In this document: one piece after another, positions 1 to 11,242 of the stretch
Position numbering within the stretch: the first letter of the stretch is position 1
How the letters are laid out: each line of letters begins with the position of its first letter
From: Tricholomella constricta
Lineage: Eukaryota; Basidiomycota; Agaricomycetes; Agaricales; Lyophyllaceae
Assembly: GCA_013368375.1 (NCBI GenBank)
Contig: JAACJP010000005.1
Span: forward strand, 1,178,001-1,242,000
Direction: 5' to 3'
Length of the DNA: 64,000 nt
Position numbers and translations under genes: made by a program
Notes under the pieces: model-generated
Databases searched by the model: none
Told to the model about the DNA's origin: nothing
What the model saw: only the letters and a program-made list of their open reading frames with translations

Positions 1-63
1 TAACTCCTTGTCCAAACCTCTGAACCTGAGAGAACCGATCTTCCTGGTCCACTCAAAACTCCA

Positions 64-1535
64 ATGTCCTTGTCATCCCGTTTCCTACCCTTATCTACCT
101 CACTTTTCGCAACCACCACTCGCATCTGCAGCGCACGGGCAATTCCAAGCCGGCGAGCTCTCAGCATGGCCTCGTCTTCCTCATCCTCCAGTGATCCAGC
201 CGCAACCTCGACAACAACGAATACCAGTCGTGAAAAACCCCGTTTTCCTATCTCCCCGGTACCACCAAACCCACTAGGGGAAGGACGTCACATACGCACG
301 GCCGCTGCGCTCATCATCGGGTACGATACCCAACACAACAACTCAATTACCCACTAACTATAATGCCTGTAGTGACGAAATTCTCAACGGCAAGACGCTA
401 GATCGGAACTCAAACTTCTTTGCGCAGTATTGCTTCGAACAGGGGATCGAGCTGTGCGTCTCTCCCCATGCTTCTCCTCGCTGGATCGACGGCCTCAATG
501 ACTGTGATTGACCTGCAGGAAACGGATAGAGGTCATCCCGGATGACGAGCAGGAAATGTGCGTTATGCAGTGGCTCTGAGCTGACTGGCTATGGTGCTCA
601 TGAGTGTCCTCTGTGTGTGTAGCATCGAGGCGAGCAGGCGGATGGTGAGAAATTATGATTTCGTGATTACGACTGGGGGAATTGGGCCCACACACGACGG
701 TGCGCAAGGCCTGGTCTTGCTCCAACGCAGGATGCCTACTGAAGGATATACAATGTTTGTGCATTGACAGACATAACCTACGCCTCCCTCGCCAAATCCT
801 TCGACCAAAACCTCGTGCACCACGCAGAGACGCTCCGGCGTATGGAGGCGCTTAGCCGATACCGTAACTTTTCAAATGCCCAACAGCTCGAGGCGTCCCA
901 GCGCATGGCCCTCTTCCCCGATCGCGCAGAGGTCATTTTCATCGCGGACAACATCTGGGTCGTGCGTTGACTCCCACACTTCATTGTATCCGAGCTCAGG
1001 AGAACTAATCTCATCCACTCCTGATCAGCCGGTGGTACGACTAGAAGGCCGCATATGCGTCTTCCCCGGGATCCCGTCGCTCTTTCAACGGATGCTCACG
1101 GAACTCACCCCGTTCCTCCCCCTCCCCCCAAAGAGCGAGCGCCCACTGCGGATACAAGTATTCACAGAGTCAGTGTCACTCCTTTTTCCCTTTCTTTCTC
1201 CTTCCCCATATTCCTACTCGCGTCATTCTTGAGCACGCTAAACACTCCCACCCTACAGACGCCCAGAATCGATGATCGCGCCGTACCTGACCTCGCTACA
1301 AGAGCGACTCAAGTTGCGCGGGATTCAGGTAGGATCATACCCCGTGCTCCAAGAGGGTGTCTTTGTGAGCCTCATCGGGCGGGACCTGTGTAATGAGGGC
1401 GAGGAGGGGCATAGGTTGTGGCTGGCGGATGTGGCGCGGGAGGTGGAGAGAGAGGTCGGAGGGCGGGTGGTGAGTGATGAGGAGATTGCGGAGAAGAAGG
1501 CGGAGGGAAAGGCGAAGGAGAAGGCAAAGATTTAG
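64..1535 (+). CDS. MoaB/CinA-type molybdopterin-binding-domain protein, Fpy1-like (probable FAD pyrophosphatase)
   Basis: Seven exons join in frame, with introns near 321-372, 454-518, 558-622, 700-770, 962-1028 and 1169-1258. The core carries the hallmarks of the molybdopterin-binding fold: [11 protein letters not shown], then [12 protein letters not shown], then [12 protein letters not shown]. The family includes yeast Fpy1 and the N-terminal domain of animal FAD synthase, which hydrolyse FAD; I infer the same activity here. There is no PAPS-reductase-like FAD synthase domain behind it, so this is the stand-alone form. The first 34 residues are rich in Arg and Ser and lack acidic residues, like a mitochondrial presequence. 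A second in-frame Met at 166 (MASSSS) could give a cytosolic form. The C-terminus is Lys/Glu-rich. The family call is firm; the reaction is inferred. Confidence 0.85.
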
Positions 1536-2473
1536 AAAGTTGGAGGTGGTGCTTGAGCTGGCGCTGGGTGTGTCGGTATTCTATGATGTATATCCCCCGA
1601 GCGCGGGTCATGCGTCGCAGCATTAATATCCTTTGCTACAGTTTTGGGAATACAGAAGTACCTCTTCTTCACGTTAGTTTGGCATCCGAAATAAAATCCC
1701 TTCCCGCATGCGATGAAGACCTAAACAAATCAAGCAGCGCTAGCGCTCAAATAACGTCGTTGGTTTAGCTGGGTGCATGGAGATTGTATCAATCAACTCG
1801 GTCTCTATCCTACTATAACGCGGAGCAGGGCCTGGAGGCATTCTGCTGCAACAGCGCAAGTGGGTCGGAGTATCGGATATGGGCCCAGTTTGATATATAC
1901 CATCGTTTGAAACGCCTCTTATTGTAAGCGAAGCGGACAGATTTGCGCACTCTCGAAGCGTTCTGCTAGCTCATATCATGGGCAGATTGTATGATCGATG
2001 TGAAGGTAGTAATGTATTCTCGCTCTCCAGGCGTTCTGTGACTGATGATGCCTGCAGGACAAGCAGATTGTCAGAATATCACTAGTCACATTTGCGATGG
2101 CGGTGGTAGATGAACGTGTAGTCTGAAGCACCCAGACATCGGAAATGAAGGTGATGGCGTATTCTCACGCTCTCCAAGCGTTCTGACGATGTGTGCAGGG
2201 TAAGGTGGAGGGGATAACTGCTCCTTTCACATTGAGATGATGGCAAGGAAGAATGAGCAGATCGTCAAGTAAGAGACTCTTTATATACCAGCGGTAGTAT
2301 AACTTACCCCCGCTATACATATTGAAAATAACATCGTGCGTCATCATGGCCATGTATGGGTTTCACGTTGCTCGTCTTGTTCGAAGGGTGCCGCATGCCA
2401 GGCCTGAGACAATTGCTTTCACTTGAGGAAATGGGTCGGCGTTCAACACGTTCTCATCGTGCATCTACCCAAC
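1536..2473. repeat. Intergenic region with a degenerate short direct repeat
   Basis: No gene is recognisable here. A motif resembling ctctccaagcgttctg occurs near 1950, 2023 and 2170, spaced by about 73 and 147 bp (twice 73). The blocks after the second and third occurrences are also related: each is preceded by tgaaggt..gtattctc and followed by a gcagg box. A second box resembling gcagattgt lies at about 1982, 2061 and 2254. This looks like a decayed tandem array of roughly 73 bp units. No coding potential is evident. Confidence 0.5.
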
Positions 2474-3105
2474 ATGTCTACTGGTCATAACTCTGAGCAG
2501 CTTCCTGAAACCATCGTATTTGGAAAGGGGCTTTCAATGGTAATTATGTCCCACTTCGAGATGATACACTTCTGACAAGGACTCAAAGACCTTCCTCCGA
2601 AATGAACCATATATCGTGAGGAACGAGACCTCAGCGGACCCAGACGCAGATGCACTTTATGTACCCCCGCACTGGCACGAGACCCACGACGAGATCATCC
2701 GTGTCGTGAAGGGGAAGATGGAGATCCTGCTCGGATCCAGTCTGAGAGTGTACACGCCTGAGGACGGAGACGTGGTAATTCCGAAGGGCGTCGTGCATAG
2801 CTTGCGGACGTTCAAGGGCATAGAGTGCATCTTCTATGAGCGAACGGATCCCATGGTAGGCTTTCCTGACGTTCTCTTTGTCCCAGTACTGACGACGGAG
2901 GACCAAGGATGAGGAGAAGGAGATATTTTTCCGCAACTTGCTCAAGACTGGGTCCTTGCCGACGAATATCTTCGATGCAATGTTAACGTGTTATTATGGC
3001 GACACACTACCTGGGTTCCCTGGTCATTTCATTTGGATTGAAAAATTTGTGAGCAACATGAACCTCTTGCGGGTTGCGTTGTCTGACCTTGGAAATTTGA
3101 GTTAG
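2474..3105 (+). CDS. Cupin-domain protein (cupin 2 barrel)
   Basis: Three exons (2474-2539, 2580-2855, 2908-3105) give 179 residues with phase-0 junctions. The first intron is only 40 nt. Around residues 50-60 the protein shows the first cupin motif, HWHETHDE, with the histidines and glutamate that usually bind a metal. The second motif follows as GDVVIPKGVVHSL. The C-terminal third (residues 115-179) is alpha-helical in character and rich in aromatic residues. Single-cupin proteins range from dioxygenases to isomerases, and nothing here fixes the substrate. There is no signal peptide, so the protein is probably cytosolic. The start was chosen because the upstream exon splices cleanly into the barrel; the internal Met at 2616 would remove the N-terminal strand. 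Confidence 0.8.
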
Positions 3106-4163
3106 TTTGTTACCTTGGTTGGAGGCTATCTTGCACCTCTTTTGGGATATAAGAGGCTGATTGAATCCCTAAAGAAGACAGAATAAGGAACAGATTCGTT
3201 GCAGAACGTACATCTGTAGCTTGAAGTTGAAGGCTGAGAACACGCGATTCAAATTTGTATTTATTGGGGAATGTTAGGCATCAGCGGCAAGCGTGAGGCG
3301 AACTTGCACATTGTGTGTACCGCACAGTACGCTACAGTACCCCTTCCACGATGTATCCCGCATATAAAGTCACGGCAGTCAGCTGTTCATATGTGTGGGG
3401 TACACTCGACACTCTTCTTTGATTGAAATTTGCCGCTATCCTCGGAGGCAACGCCAAGTTTAATTTCTGCCAAGTCTCCTGCTAACAGCAGCGAAACGTG
3501 CTACCCTGTGCGCTTCCACAAAGGTTGCTCCTCAGATTTGACTGTCATCTTAAGGACTTTCCAGGTGGGTCTTCACGAATGGACGTCGCTGCTCATCCAT
3601 CCTCGTAGAACCTAAACATCACCTAACCACTACAGCGCGTATCGATTGAACTGAGATCACCAAGCTGCTTGAGCTTCGTCGCAAGTTTCATCTGGACGCT
3701 GAATCACTAGATCTCATGATCATCTCTCATCATCATCGAGATTCAGTCATCATAAACATACATAGCGCACGGCACGCGACCAGTGCAATGGCTCTAGTGG
3801 AATTACACTGGCTTTCCAGGACTCTTTGCTCTCCTTTTGCCTCGTTGGGTATACATGCAATCACTCGTCAACCTAGGCTCGCGTCGCAAGGGGACCAAGC
3901 GTCTGAACATTGACGAAATTTGGACCGAGTCCCCATCATCTATAGACTGATTTCGATGCACTGTTTTACCGGTAACAAGCCATCGCGCGGCTCTGCGCCC
4001 TCGTGCGAGATGCCCCTGTGGATTAGACCCATCGACACGATGCGGATGAAATGAAGGACGACGAGAGTCAGGCCACATCAAAAACACAAGCGCGAATTCT
4101 CCATTTCTTCCACTAGGCTTTGATTTCTTGGAGGCTTGCCATGTGGCTGTCATTTGGTCTGCG
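3106..4163. other. Intergenic, no gene seen
   Basis: About 1.1 kb between the cupin gene and the deuterolysin promoter. Only short overlapping ORFs without recognisable domains are present. Confidence 0.5.
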
Positions 4164-4170
4164 CTATAAG
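4164..4170 (+). promoter_or_regulatory. TATA-like box of the deuterolysin gene
   Basis: The sequence ctataag lies about 50 bp upstream of the ATG at 4219, a usual distance for a fungal TATA element with a short leader. Confidence 0.5.
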
Positions 4171-4218
4171 AGAGCTCCAAGGTCAATATCACCTCGCAAT
4201 ACAGTCGGTAATAGTCCA

Positions 4219-5618
4219 ATGTTTCGCGCCACTGTACTTCTCAGCCTCGCCGCGCTGGCGCTTGGTCTCTCCTCTGGCGATCTTACTGTGTCCGTCAATG
4301 TTGTCCAAGCTTCGGTCAATTCTGTCGACGACATCGTTATCTCCGCTATCGTTTCTAACCCCACCGACTCCGACATCCGGGTTATTGCCAAAAACAATAT
4401 ACTCGATAACTCGCCGACAAAGTCTTTCACCGTCACCAAGGATGGCGATGATATCTTGTTCACCGGTTTGCGGGTTCGTTCGATCCTTTTTTTCTCTCGT
4501 GGGCGATCATATTTGACTCATTCATCTTTCTCTGCAGGTGTCGTTTGATCTCACTTCCGACAGTGTCTACACAACCATCCCCGCCGGCTCATCTATCGCG
4601 GTAAACCACACGGACCTCGGTGCCCTTTACGAGTTCGAAGCCTCAGGCACCGGCACATTCTCCTTCGCTGCGAACAATGTCTTCCAGACAGGTCCAGACG
4701 CAGCCCCTCTGATCGTTGAGGTCCCTGCTGTCGATATCGAAATCACCTCCGATGTGCAGAAGCGCCTCCTTTTCCCACCTTCGCTGTCGCACCCCCAATG
4801 CAGCGACGCCGGCAGACTGCAGATCATCCGGGATTCCCTCACTGTGGCCCGCGCGCTCGCAGGAGGCGCCGCGACTGACATCAGGTCGCATCCCAACTCG
4901 GCCGAGTTCAACACCTACTTCGGTGGGAACTCACGGGATGATATCTGGTACAGGATGGACATCATCGCTGGTGACTTGGCCAGCTCTGGCACAAGGGTGT
5001 ATGTATTCATCTTCATCCCGTTAGTACTCGGCGTGCTGACATTTAGTAATAGCATCGGATGCACCGATCCTGCAGGGATCTGCGGCGGTGGCGTGATTGC
5101 GTACGCTCGAATTGTCTCCAGCAATGGCCAGATCATCGGCAGCGACGTTTGTGCATTTTGACTTGACGGTATCATCATTATCTGATGAAACACCAGATAT
5201 TTACTTGTGGCATCTTCTTCACGGCGGCCCAACCTACCCCTAGTATCTGCACAGGTAGGGTTCTACTAGCTGGCCTTGTGTATGAGACTGACACCCTGCT
5301 GTAGGCGGATTCGACTCGACTCTCTCCAGCAGGGGTGGTATCATCCTGCACGAGGTATGTGGTTCCATTGCAATTTCTTTGGGTTTGCCAGTATGCTAAC
5401 AAGCGCTGACATAACGCAGCTCTCGCATGCCACTGCCAACACCGGAGACCTCGGCTATGGGTGCTCAGTTGCTGCAGGTCTATCGACTGCTAACAAGCGC
5501 AACAACGCCGATAACTACAGGGTGCGTCTTTGATCGGTCATTAACTCGATCACTCGAAACTGATGCGATCCGTCAACAGTGCATGGCCTTGGCCATCTAC
5601 AAGCGCTACCGATGCTAG
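4219..5618 (+). CDS. Secreted deuterolysin-type metalloprotease (M35, aspzincin)
   Basis: Seven exons give a 354-residue preproprotein. Exons are 4219-4473, 4538-4998, 5047-5146, 5197-5254, 5305-5354, 5420-5521 and 5580-5618. It begins with a signal peptide (MFRATVLLSLAALALG). A propeptide-like beta domain of about 180 residues follows, then the mature catalytic domain starting near a Cys-containing segment. The zinc site is HELSH, split by an intron just after HE. The downstream GDLGYG motif supplies the aspartate ligand typical of aspzincins. Paired cysteines include CTDPAGIC and a C-terminal Cys. Members cleave secreted or wall proteins, and some basidiomycete members prefer Lys at P1'. 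The protein looks intact. Substrate preference cannot be read from the sequence. Confidence 0.9.
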
Positions 5619-6742
5619 AAGTACATGGAAAGCCCTTTTTTAATTTGGCGTTGATGTCTTGCGTCATTATTTTGATAAAGAAAGAGATATGTGGTAGTGC
5701 TATCGAGTCAATATTAAATGTGTCCCCTGGGACTGCATAGTCCAGCCGTTGGTGGTTTTCCTCGCAGTGTTCTCCATTACAATCTACGATCACCATCTGA
5801 TCTATGCGCACGCGGTGATGATTCGCCTCCGCACATGCATAGTGAATCGTCCATCATTTGTGCCAACTTCAGAGGCCAATTTTCCATCAAAATAGTCATT
5901 CAACGAATAGCTCACTGGTTTTTGCTCATCTAAAGTAAGTAGAGTAAAATTGTATGATGGTCGGCATGTCGGATTTCGTGATGTGAGGCGAATGATTTCT
6001 GTGACAATGAACCGTTTACATGACAGGGGACCACCCTCGCTGGTGATTGTTTCAACAATCTGAAAGTGGGGCATGGAGAAGGCACTCAGACTCTCGTTTG
6101 TCAAGTTTCTCGTACCTGCAACTTCGGCGACACCCGGCCCTCAACAGCTTCATCTGATCAAGTGCACGACCTGCTTGTCGTACTGAACTCCTTCCAAGCA
6201 CCCAACGATATGCTACTTGACATCGCAACCAGAGCATGATCATGCTTGAGATGTATCTGTCAATGATACATTCTTCGTAAAGTGAAGGGTGGCGCAAGTT
6301 GCGAATCAAGTGCTAAATGCAGTCTCGAACCTTATTCTCACACTACAGTCAGCAACCCAGTGAAAACGAACAGTTCCATCGTTTCCTGTAGTAAACTGAT
6401 CAGTATCGAAGAGGGTGGGATTCAGCTGCGTGCAGCCAGCTGTTGCGATCTCAGCTTGGTCGTATTTGGATCAGCCGGCATCGGCGACCGGTTGGCGACT
6501 GGGAGCACGTGTTGGTTGAACGACTTGACGACGAGGACGACGGCAACGGTTTTCACGCTCCATCTCTTCATCAAGATTATCAAGTTCTCGCTGCCCCGCC
6601 AGCGCTCTATGCATCTTTCGCGAATTAAATAAACCCAACAAAAATCAACAACACAGCTCAGACTTTTCACGATCTCTCACCGACGCTCTTTCAGCCCACT
6701 TCCATTCGTTAACGCATTACTTCTGCACTCGGATATATCAAG
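5619..6742. other. Intergenic, no gene seen
   Basis: About 1.1 kb between two secreted-protein genes. Minus-strand ORFs of 80 to 100 codons overlap here but show no domain and no consistent splicing, so they are not called. Confidence 0.5.
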
Positions 6743-7854
6743 ATGTACTCGACTACTCTAGCCCTAGTTTTGGCTTTCTGGATTTTGAACTTTGCTTTGC
6801 TCGCCGACGCTGGTGTATATGTGCGTGCAATCGCTACTCGTCATTTTGAAGCCAATCATCGAGCCGGAGCAGGTACTTAAACCTGAAGCACGCTCGAAGT
6901 GCCATGGCGGAAAGGCGTGCACCATTGAATGGTTGGACGATGGTATTCAACCTCTGCTCTCCGCCGCTGGCCTCTGTACTTTTGGCCTCTACACCGGAAA
7001 GCAGGTGTGTTGCATTTCGCGTCATGCCTGCTCGATTGCACGAGGCTCACACACTCCGTTACGCTCAGAAACTCGTGCAGGCGCTCCCGCCCGCAGATGT
7101 ATCGTTAATCCATTCTGTCACATTCAAGGTGTGTAGACCGCCACGCGCTTTAGTCTGCCACGACACGCCTATTTATTACGCCTTTTAGCCAAACCCCGCC
7201 GCTGGACCAAATTCAGACGCATAGTGAGTCAATATCCTTTCTCCCTTTTTCCGCGATATCTATAAATTATGCCTATTTCCACCAGCTACATCGGCATCAT
7301 TTCCACCACTTTCAAAGACAACTCCAGCGCGCCTTATATAGCTTTCTCCCCGTTTTTCAGGTATGATTTTCCATGCCACTCAACACAGAACCGTCCGTCT
7401 AACGCTTTGTAGCATCGACGATATGACAGGGTCCTTCGACAACCCCCTGCCCGAGGCAACCTCCGCCATCCTCATACCCTCCTCCTTCACTCCTTCCACC
7501 TCCGGAAGCGGAACAAGGACAGCTACCTCTCACTCTACGACGACACTCTCCACTATCACCGTCGGTACGCTGTCCACTTCGCTCCCGCCCCTCCCAACAC
7601 CGACCAGCACCAAGCCCGCGACGACGCAAACCTCGTCTTCTTCAAGCACCGCACCCCTGCCCTCACAGACGAGACTCACGACCTCAATTCTGTCATCGTC
7701 AACGCCGATCGTGGCTAGTAGCACTGGGACGTCTCCGCCAGCATCAATCACATCCTCGTTGTCGAATGGTACACGCGGGAGAACACCCCCGATCCAGACC
7801 CTCGCAACCGCTTTCCTCATTTTCCTGGCGCCGTCGCTGCTATCCTTCTTCTAG
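6743..7854 (+). CDS. Ser/Thr-rich GPI-anchored wall protein with Kre9/Knh1-like domain
   Basis: Several exons join into one protein. It starts with a signal peptide (MYSTTLALVLAFWIL..ADA). A ~100-residue domain follows with the signature of the fungal Ser-Thr-rich GPI-anchored membrane family: IEWLDDG, then LCTFGLYTG, then ALPPADVS, then GPNSDAYYIG and APYIAFSPFF. The second half is a Ser/Thr/Pro stretch of about 120 residues, a likely O-mannosylated stalk. The last ~18 residues are hydrophobic (ATAFLIFLAPSLLSFF), a GPI-attachment signal. Introns lie near 6824-6871, 7005-7060, 7131-7188 and 7225-7286, with a last one near 7362-7412. The protein should sit on the plasma membrane or cell wall. 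Yeast relatives of the N-terminal domain affect beta-1,6-glucan, but this role is not shown for basidiomycete members. Confidence 0.85.
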
Positions 7855-8899
7855 TCCCGGTCCTTTGTTTCACCCTGCTTTCTTTCTTCCTCAACGACTC
7901 GGGACGACTTTCTGTATTTTTTGAACTATCTTTATTGCGATACCCTATCCCCTGTGGGGCGACCATTTTCTTCCCTTCTTTCTTCTCTGGTCACTGGCAT
8001 CTCGCCTTTACCAGTCCTTACTTTATTTTCCTCGCCCTTGGACGCACAATATTTTTTCCGCGCCCTGGCCTGACCGTGACATGGACTTCAGCGAGAAGCC
8101 TGTCTGACCCCCGTGCGATACCTTCATCGCCCCCCCACAATCGACATAGATAAGTTACATACCCGTCCGCCTGCATTTGGTATCTCCACCGCTCCACTCT
8201 CATTGTTCCGCGCTTCTGCACTCGTCATTGCCGCACCCATACATACTGCATCCATACATGCCTCGATTTGTCGCGCTGCCCTTACAAATATCAACCCGCT
8301 TCTCGGCTTGTCTCGAATTCTTTGCTAGCGTTTAGCAATCAATTTTATATCCATGCGTAAAAGAGTCCCAGCAAATTAGATACTGTCCAACGTCGCCTCA
8401 TTCTGCTTGCCATTCACACACCGACACTGTCCTTGACAAAGTTCAATGAAAGCAAGTTTGGGCCGAAGTCCGATAAGTCGGCGCAAGGGTGACTGAACTC
8501 AAAACTACTTTCGCAGCCACGGTTCGTCGGCGGTGGAGTTTGTGCTGTCAACAACGTTCACAATGATTCGCTAGCCCTGTCATCGCGGCATTGACGCTTG
8601 TACTGGCTTCACAACGGACATCGCGTCATCTTGTCAGCTATTACTGGATGCTTATAAGTACTACAGAAGTAGGGCGTTGCTGATCTCGCCCTCAGTTTTC
8701 AGACTCCACTGCCAGGGACCTTGGCCCGCGACGGCCCCCCGCTGGTCAATGCTGACCACAACTCGCATGTTCTACTAATTTTTCCTGATTAGGTGTACGA
8801 CGACCCGAGGACAATAGGCACTCCACAACCACAGGCACAACTAGGACTCACCAGGCTACTGCCCCACTCCCAAAGGTATACATACCCAGACACAGGCTG
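7855..8899. other. Intergenic, no gene seen
   Basis: About 1 kb, pyrimidine-rich just after the GPI-protein gene. No conserved ORF was found on either strand. Confidence 0.5.
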
Positions 8900-10474
8900 A
8901 TGATCTCCCTTGATCTCGACGACCACACCCAGACGCGAGTTGCGTTCGACCCGGCCTGGAACACGCATAATGACCCCCTCCCCCACGCCAACCATGCCCA
9001 GATCAAGTTTCTCATCGCAAGCCTCGAATCAGACCTCTGCCGCGGCAACACAGCAATCAGAGCCGACGACTCAGACGTGCTCACCCCACTCGATGCCACC
9101 ATTAATATCGTAGCCCCCAGCGACCTCCACAATCGCCTCACATCCCTTCGCACCGCCATCGCACCGCACCGCCGCCTCCCCGACGACGTCCTCATCATTA
9201 TCTTTACCCTCTGCTTCCCGACAGCCATCACGGTGCCCCTCCAGCTGGCCTGGCGGCACCCAAATTGGGCGATCCCTTATCCGCAGCGGCCGTGGCAGAC
9301 CACCGCACCGTGGAACCTTCTGGCCGTGTGCACGCGCTGGCGCCGCCTGCTCCTCGGCGCATCCACGCTCTGGTGCAACCTTGTCTTCCGTCTCAGGCGC
9401 ATGGACCAGTATGCTAAGCACGCGGGGCTCTTTCAGCTGTTGCTAGCGCGCAGCGGGGATAGTGTGCCGATCGCGTTGAACGTGCAGGTGGAGGACTGTG
9501 ATGCCCCGTGGACGGGCGACGCAGCTGCGAGGCTTGTGGAGGACCTTGTCGAGCCATATGCGAGGAGGCTCAAAGAGCTCAGGCTCGCGCTGCCTCGGGC
9601 ATTGCTCGACTCGCTCCTTGTGAAACCGCCCTGCGCGATGGCGTTTGACCAACTCCGATGTATTGTAATTGATTATCCCATCAGGGGGTTGACAGAAGGC
9701 TCGCCCTCCAGGTGTGTATTCCGCAATGCACCGTATCTTCGAAGGTTTTCGATCCATGGCAGGCTGCCTTCGTATACCCTGGAGCTTCCTTGGGACCAGC
9801 TCGAAGAACTTCATCTTGTTCACACGTTGAGCACGGCGGAGAGCAGCCACCGCATCCTGAAAGATTGCACCCGTCTCGTCAGCTGCACCGTCAGCTTTCA
9901 CGAGGACACGCTGCCAGCCCATGATTCCGCCCAGTCGATGACGACAATGCCCTACCTGACGTCATTGACGCTCGACTGTACACCACTCGCTCCCTTCCTC
10001 ACGCAACTACGCCTCCCCTCCCTCACAACGCTTACTCTCCAATCCGACATCGATCTCCACACCTACGAGACTGTGCTTCTCCCGTTCCTCCAGCGCGCCC
10101 CACCTCTCACACACTTGACCCTCGCATGGTGGGTGCCCCCCGACGCCATCAGGACGCTCCTGCGCGCCACACCGCATCTCACGCACCTCCACTTCGTGCC
10201 CGGCAGGACCGCGGAGGTGTTCAAGCTGCTGTGGGCGGTGGACCTCGCGCCGCGTCTCGAGTGCCTTACGTTCGTGTGCTACCCGAACGTGTGGGAGGAG
10301 GTCGTGGAGATCCTGGGGCTGCGTGGGCTTACGGGAGGGCTGAGGGAGGTGCATGTGGGCACGTTCTTTAGGAAGGACGTGGATATATGGGAGAGGGACC
10401 CGAGGTTGAGAACGCTGAGGGAGATTGGAATGAGGTTGGATATCACAAATATTGTGCAGGGGAGGTATTCGTAG
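8900..10474 (+). CDS. F-box protein with LRR-like C-terminal region
   Basis: A single uninterrupted ORF of 524 codons, unusual in this intron-rich window. A helical lead (residues 70-90, DLHNRLTSLRTAI) precedes the F-box at about 90-145. The F-box contains RLPDDVLIIIFTLCFP and later LLAVCTRWRRLLLGASTLW, the classic basidiomycete arrangement. Residues 200-510 hold loosely repeated Leu-rich segments such as LTSLTLDCTPL, LTTLTLQS and LTHLTLAWW, spaced like LRR strands. F-box proteins bind Skp1 in SCF ubiquitin ligases; the LRR-like part would bind the substrate, which is unknown. Such genes form large, fast-changing families in mushrooms. The start is the first Met of the frame. Confidence 0.88.
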   Translation: MISLDLDDHTQTRVAFDPAWNTHNDPLPHANHAQIKFLIASLESDLCRGNTAIRADDSDVLTPLDATINIVAPSDLHNRLTSLRTAIAPHRRLPDDVLIIIFTLCFPTAITVPLQLAWRHPNWAIPYPQRPWQTTAPWNLLAVCTRWRRLLLGASTLWCNLVFRLRRMDQYAKHAGLFQLLLARSGDSVPIALNVQVEDCDAPWTGDAAARLVEDLVEPYARRLKELRLALPRALLDSLLVKPPCAMAFDQLRCIVIDYPIRGLTEGSPSRCVFRNAPYLRRFSIHGRLPSYTLELPWDQLEELHLVHTLSTAESSHRILKDCTRLVSCTVSFHEDTLPAHDSAQSMTTMPYLTSLTLDCTPLAPFLTQLRLPSLTTLTLQSDIDLHTYETVLLPFLQRAPPLTHLTLAWWVPPDAIRTLLRATPHLTHLHFVPGRTAEVFKLLWAVDLAPRLECLTFVCYPNVWEEVVEILGLRGLTGGLREVHVGTFFRKDVDIWERDPRLRTLREIGMRLDITNIVQGRYS

Positions 10475-11242
10475 ACGGTTTGGGTGCGTACTGGAGATAG
10501 ATAGGGCATGGTGCATGATGGAGGGCTATGTTGTATGTATTTGGCAGGAATATCTCAACTAAATATATAGAAGAAATAATGGGTACAAGTCCCACTACTA
10601 TATGCTCTGATAAATTAGTTGATAGAGGCAGTGAAAAACCTATTTACTGCCGTCAAGGAGAACCTGAAAAATAGAAGAATTAACCACATAATACTCGTAC
10701 GGTGGTATCAACGCAGACGAGGATACTACACGATATACATCAAGTCTGGCGGAAACATGATTGAGCGGGGATCGCGGTGTGGCGTTCGCGGCATTTGATG
10801 CACAGCGCAGAGTAGACAGGTTCTAGCAGTTACCAGTAGCTCCTCGACTGAACCCTGGGCCATTACATGAGAACGACCTCTTACGCGCTCCTCAAACCAA
10901 CACCGAGTTTCAATGTTCGTGCATACTACCGCGATGAAGACGTAAGTAGACACGTTGGAGAACTTCAAGCCGGCGCTTCTAAATACGCATTAACAGGATG
11001 TACCGGAAGTCCCACAATGATACTTGCGCGGTGTACATATCACTGCTCACTCGCCTCGTTAACGCGTGCGCTCCGGCCCACGAGTCACTCATTTGGTTCT
11101 TTCTTCTCTGGGGATGATATGTGATGAATAAATTTTACATAAATAAAGCCAAGCGTTTAATCATACATAGCTCAATATGAAAAAGGAAACACTATCAAAT
11201 CCGACGGCATCTCATCTCAAGTCTAAAAGCAGCCCACGAGGC
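10475..11242. other. Intergenic, 3' flank of F-box and terpene synthase genes
   Basis: About 770 bp between convergently transcribed genes. It contains A/T-rich stretches and aataaa-like signals (for example near 11126-11146). No gene is recognised. Confidence 0.5.

Noticed and set aside
10007..10516. A 169-codon minus-strand ORF
   Set aside because: Shadow of the F-box protein, which has clear motifs in the plus-strand frame.
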